The translations under genes and the position numbers were made by a program. DNA of 64,000 nucleotides, taken from Brachionus koreanus. Taxonomy: Eukaryota > Rotifera > Eurotatoria > Ploima > Brachionidae. Positions 60,882 to 64,000 of this stretch are shown in pieces (the stretch's first letter is position 1; each line of letters begins with the position of its first letter). The stretch covers positions 465,638 through 529,637 of the forward strand of contig PJRA01000453.1 of NCBI GenBank assembly GCA_016987375.1. The letters run 5' to 3'. The notes under the pieces were generated by a model, which was given only the letters and a program-made list of their open reading frames with translations, did not search any database and was not told where the DNA came from.

Positions 60882-61513
60882 ACTTTTTTAAAAATTATTC
60901 TTTTATTAAAGGATAAAGATAAGTTTATTAATTAGTTTTATATTAAGCTATTAAATCTGCATGAATTAAAAATCAACACTTTTCGAGATGCAATAATAAT
61001 GATTCAAAATTCAGTAAATTGGTAGATTTTCGCTCAGATTACCACTGTTAGCAGTTGAAGACAAGTCGTTCATAGCCATATATAAATCAGATGTCACAAG
61101 TATTGAAAAAAATTCAGATACTTATAAGCTTAGCGATAAAACCAAGCATGTTTGAGCAGAAAACTTAAAGAATTTTTTATGAAAGTTTTTTTTTTCTTTT
61201 AGTTTAAGAAGACAAAACATAATTTGAAAATTTTCAACACTTTGGCATTAGAATCACACAAATAAAAGACAGTCTTTAAAACATGTACGGAAAATGTTTT
61301 TAGCCTGAAAAAAAGTTTCCAACAAAATTTTTTCAGTGTCCGAAATTTTTGACCAGTTCTTATTAAGCCATATTTCTTAGATTGAGTTTAATAACATAAT
61401 ATAATTATATAATTATTTTAATTGAATTTTAAAATTTAAAAAAAAAAAGTAGTCTCAAAAATTTTTTAAGAATTTTGCCTTGTTTCAGAATCTTCATAAA
61501 AAAGTAGAGGTTT

Positions 61514-61645
61514 AAAGGAAAACCACGGACTAGATACAAAAATACCGTTGCAGATGAATTATTGGTGTATATTAAGCTTTGTCTAATTGAACATGAGATG
61601 TTTGGACTTAAAGACAAGCAGCGGCAAAATGAAAATAATTTTAAA
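61514..61645 (+). pseudogene. Possible transposase fragment (pogo/Tigger-like)
   Basis: An open stretch reads KGKPRTRYKNTVADELLVYI then KLCLIEHEMFGLKDKQRQN. The spacing recalls the segment linking the two DNA-binding helices in pogo/Tigger transposases (G.PTVL...E.ELV.YI....K.FGLT...). It is short, has a stop just upstream and no partner sequence nearby, so the call is tentative. Confidence 0.3.
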
Positions 61646-62003
61646 ATAATTTTATATTTTTAAATTTTCATATTTTTAGATTTTTTGTGCAATTTTTCAA
61701 AAAATTATAAAAACTCTCTAAAATTATTTGGTAAACAAAAATAAAATTAAAAATTTTCTAATATTGCACAAAAAATTATCATCAAAATATGATTATAAAC
61801 TTTTAATCTGTCATTATTTTCCCTTGATCTGTAAATAATAAGAAATAATTTTTAATAATTTTGTTCAAATAATTTTATTATAATTTTCTTATAAAAAAAT
61901 TAAAATAATTAAACAAGTATCAGTATAAAATAATTTAGTTGTTTAAAAAAATAAGCTAATTATAAAGCATGTACAAAATTTTATAAAGAATAATATCAAA
62001 AAA

Positions 62004-63419
62004 TTAAATAATCAAGACCAAATTTTCTTTATGATTAACAAAAGCAAAATGACCTGATCTGGAAAACTTGAAATGATCGAATACATGGCCAGTTCGCAAT
62101 TTATTACTAATTATCATTTCTCCTTTATGATTGTAGTAAGATACCTTATCGAATCCATTGAAGGCAATATACTTTTCTTTATGATAATCCAGACATATTT
62201 TTGATGATTTGAGATCATCAAATGTAATCTTAGATAACAATTCTCCACTTGAACGGCTTATCAGCCTGAGCTCGTTCTCTAACTTGACAAAAATTTTCAT
62301 ATCATTTATACCAATAACTTCGCCTTTTAAGTAAAACGAGCTATTTTCCTTGCTTTTCTGGCCATAGCATCTGGTCAATTTCAATCTTTCATCATACTCA
62401 CGAATGAATGGCTTCTTTTCGCATATAACAAATATGGTTTTTTTGTTCATTAATAGTGATTGAACTTCAAAGTTGAGAGGTTGGTCTTGTATGTACTTGA
62501 GATTGGTGTCATACATGTAAAGTACGTGGTCGTTTTTGGACTTGCGGAAATCTAGAAGGATATAATTGTCATAAACACAAAATGCTGACAAACTTCCAGA
62601 ATTACAAACTTCAATTTTGTGCAAAATAGATCCGTTGTAATAGACTATTTTGGCAAAAACCGATATTACTTTACCATAGACTTTTTCATACAAAACAAGT
62701 AGTTTATTTTTGGATATTAAAGTAATGTGCTTTTGAAACAAATGATCTTCAACTACATGATCGATTTTGTAAACTCGTTGTTGAACTAAATTATTCAGGT
62801 AGGTTATTTTAGCCACTATATCTACTTTATTAACTGAATCATAAGTTATGTCTCCAATGAATGGAATTTGAATGTCAGCATTGTTTTTTGTAAATACTAT
62901 ACCAATCGATGGACTTGGATCTGGTATCAGCCAAGTGCATGCATCGTTCAGTTTTGAGACTAGTAATTCTGTTTTTTCAATCAAAAGTCGGCCATCTTCT
63001 TCGCTTACATTTTTTTTGGAATTAAACGCAGCCAAGTCATCCAAAATAATAGCATAGGCTGAATTTATAGTTGATTTATTTGCCTCAAATTTTGGATTAT
63101 TCTCATATCTTTCTTGATAATCTAAGAGCACATCGCGCTGATAAAGCTCCACATCGTTTATCATAACATCTCTTTTGTTTATAATCTCTTTTATTAGTTG
63201 TTCGGTGGCCTTATTTATGTCGCTGATCACTTTTTGGCACTCTTTTTCGATTTTGTTTCGTCCAAGTTGATAACCATTGTTAATAGTGTCTACTTTTTGC
63301 TTTAAATTTACTAAATGATTGGCCAAATCCGAGCTCATTTTGGGACTTAGATAACTTAAGTTAGTTGAGTTTAAGTTATCGTAGTATGCTGGAGAACTTG
63401 ATTCATTATCGCTCATCAT
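62004..63419 (-). CDS. Coiled-coil (BBC-like) plus beta-propeller-like protein, single exon
   Basis: One intronless frame of 471 residues from ATG 63419 (ATG also at the next codon) to TAA. Residues 30-170 form a helical coiled coil with the pattern of the B-box C-terminal region (NLKQKVDTINNGYQ, ATEQLIKEIINKRDVMINDV, YQRDVLLDYQERYEN). Residues about 215-471 are beta-rich in repeated strands ending in aromatic/hydrophobic pairs (LLVLYEKVYGKVISVFAKI, YILLDFRKSKNDHVLYMYD, TIFVICEKKPFIREYDERL), as in NHL/WD propellers. This is the layout of TRIM-NHL proteins without RING or B-box. No catalytic motif is seen. The lack of introns contrasts with neighbours and could reflect retroposition. Function unknown. 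Confidence 0.75.
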   Translation of the reverse strand: MMSDNESSSPAYYDNLNSTNLSYLSPKMSSDLANHLVNLKQKVDTINNGYQLGRNKIEKECQKVISDINKATEQLIKEIINKRDVMINDVELYQRDVLLDYQERYENNPKFEANKSTINSAYAIILDDLAAFNSKKNVSEEDGRLLIEKTELLVSKLNDACTWLIPDPSPSIGIVFTKNNADIQIPFIGDITYDSVNKVDIVAKITYLNNLVQQRVYKIDHVVEDHLFQKHITLISKNKLLVLYEKVYGKVISVFAKIVYYNGSILHKIEVCNSGSLSAFCVYDNYILLDFRKSKNDHVLYMYDTNLKYIQDQPLNFEVQSLLMNKKTIFVICEKKPFIREYDERLKLTRCYGQKSKENSSFYLKGEVIGINDMKIFVKLENELRLISRSSGELLSKITFDDLKSSKICLDYHKEKYIAFNGFDKVSYYNHKGEMIISNKLRTGHVFDHFKFSRSGHFAFVNHKENLVLII

Positions 63420-64000
63420 AAATTGTTTGTTTTGAATTTTCTAAGACATAAAAAAAACAAGTATAAATCCTCTAGATGCCAATTTAAAGTTAATTGATTT
63501 TAAAAAAGTATATGAAAAATAAATAACCTAGTAAGTAAATTTTATTAGGCAAATAGTGAATAAGAATCTAAAAGCACAAAAATTATGATAGCATAATTCG
63601 GATTTTCAAAATCTAACAGAAACATTTTCTCTTCTATTACATCATTTAAAGTTACGTTGTGTTACTATGATTTTGAATAAAAAATTTAAATAATTTTTTT
63701 TAGAACAATTTCGAAAAATAAAATTGAAAAAAAAGAACACTATTTTTTTATGGGTTTGAAAAACACATTGATTCAATTATGATATAAAAATTCAAGATTA
63801 AAAAGCCTAATATTTAAAGAGAAACTATAAAAAATGAAGCAGCGAAAATTAGCTACAGTTTTTAGTTACAAATCATTAAAAAACACAAACGACTAAATAA
63901 AATGATTGATTGATAGTTTTGATTGTAGTTTAAAATTTTTAATTTTCCAACATTTTTTATGTATTGTTTATATAATAAAAATTTGACATAACATTATCCT
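63420..64000. other. Upstream flank of the last gene
   Basis: AT-rich DNA with no gene seen; it should contain the promoter of the minus-strand gene ending at 63419. Confidence 0.4.

Larger units (their letters stand above)
59033..62003. other. Repeat-containing intergenic region
   Basis: No intact gene. Contains a MITE copy (60506-60881) and a possible transposase scrap (61514-61645), listed separately. Near 60060-60160 a TAATAATAAAAATAATAATAATAAA run borders a GC-richer segment (CAGGATACCTGCGGAGCGAG), which may be the 3' end of a retroelement on the minus strand. Confidence 0.45.

Overview
This is a window of nuclear DNA from a small, AT-rich animal genome. Genes are split by many short introns (mostly 45-60 bp, GT-AG), the standard genetic code is used (TAA, TAG and TGA all end genes), and AATAAA signals follow several genes. 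The gene set (STAR/Quaking, PIAS, WASHC3, KIF4, PGGT1B, TMEM86, ACSL, calpains, THOC6, ETNPPL-type aminotransferase, ZIP9) is metazoan. Composition, intron size and several 3' splice sites lying right beside start codons would suit a monogonont rotifer such as Brachionus. That assignment is inference from style, not a match I could run. Exon models below were assembled by hand from splice sites and reading frame.

Layout. 1-5.8 kb: AT-rich DNA with a decayed non-LTR retrotransposon end. 5.8-12.2 kb: two tandem Quaking/HOW-type STAR genes plus an extra upstream exon carrying an alternative QUA1 segment; the KH exon shows a near-identical tract that looks like gene conversion. 12.9-20.7 kb: two related, apparently undescribed secreted proteins with helical repeats and a shared C-terminal Cys/Thr motif; between them lie a divergent PIAS paralogue, WASHC3 and an unknown coiled-coil gene. 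21.4-24.7 kb: a PHD-finger gene relic and repeats. 24.7-27.9 kb: the canonical PIAS SUMO ligase. 28.8-34 kb: an inverted-repeat element, PGGT1B, TMEM86 and a LINE relic between direct repeats. 34-39.9 kb: chromokinesin KIF4 with one 2 kb intron holding a MITE.

41.3-44.2 kb: a long-chain acyl-CoA synthetase. 44.3-52.5 kb: three tandem minus-strand atypical calpains, one with a LINE in an intron and one with a MITE in an intron. 52.7-56.2 kb: THOC6 then an ETNPPL/PHYKPL-like aminotransferase, head to tail 170 bp apart. 56.4-59.0 kb: a secreted Cys-rich peptide gene and zinc transporter ZIP9 (SLC39A9). 59-62 kb: repeats, including a second MITE copy. 62-63.4 kb: a single-exon coiled-coil plus beta-propeller-like protein.

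Most genes are independent housekeeping functions: RNA processing and export (STAR, THOC6), sumoylation (PIAS), actin on endosomes (WASHC3), mitosis (KIF4), prenylation (PGGT1B), and lipid metabolism (TMEM86, ACSL, ETNPPL-type). The notable local themes are repeated gene duplication (STAR x2, PIAS x2, calpain x3, secreted repeat protein x2) and two families of non-autonomous inverted-repeat elements, each present twice.
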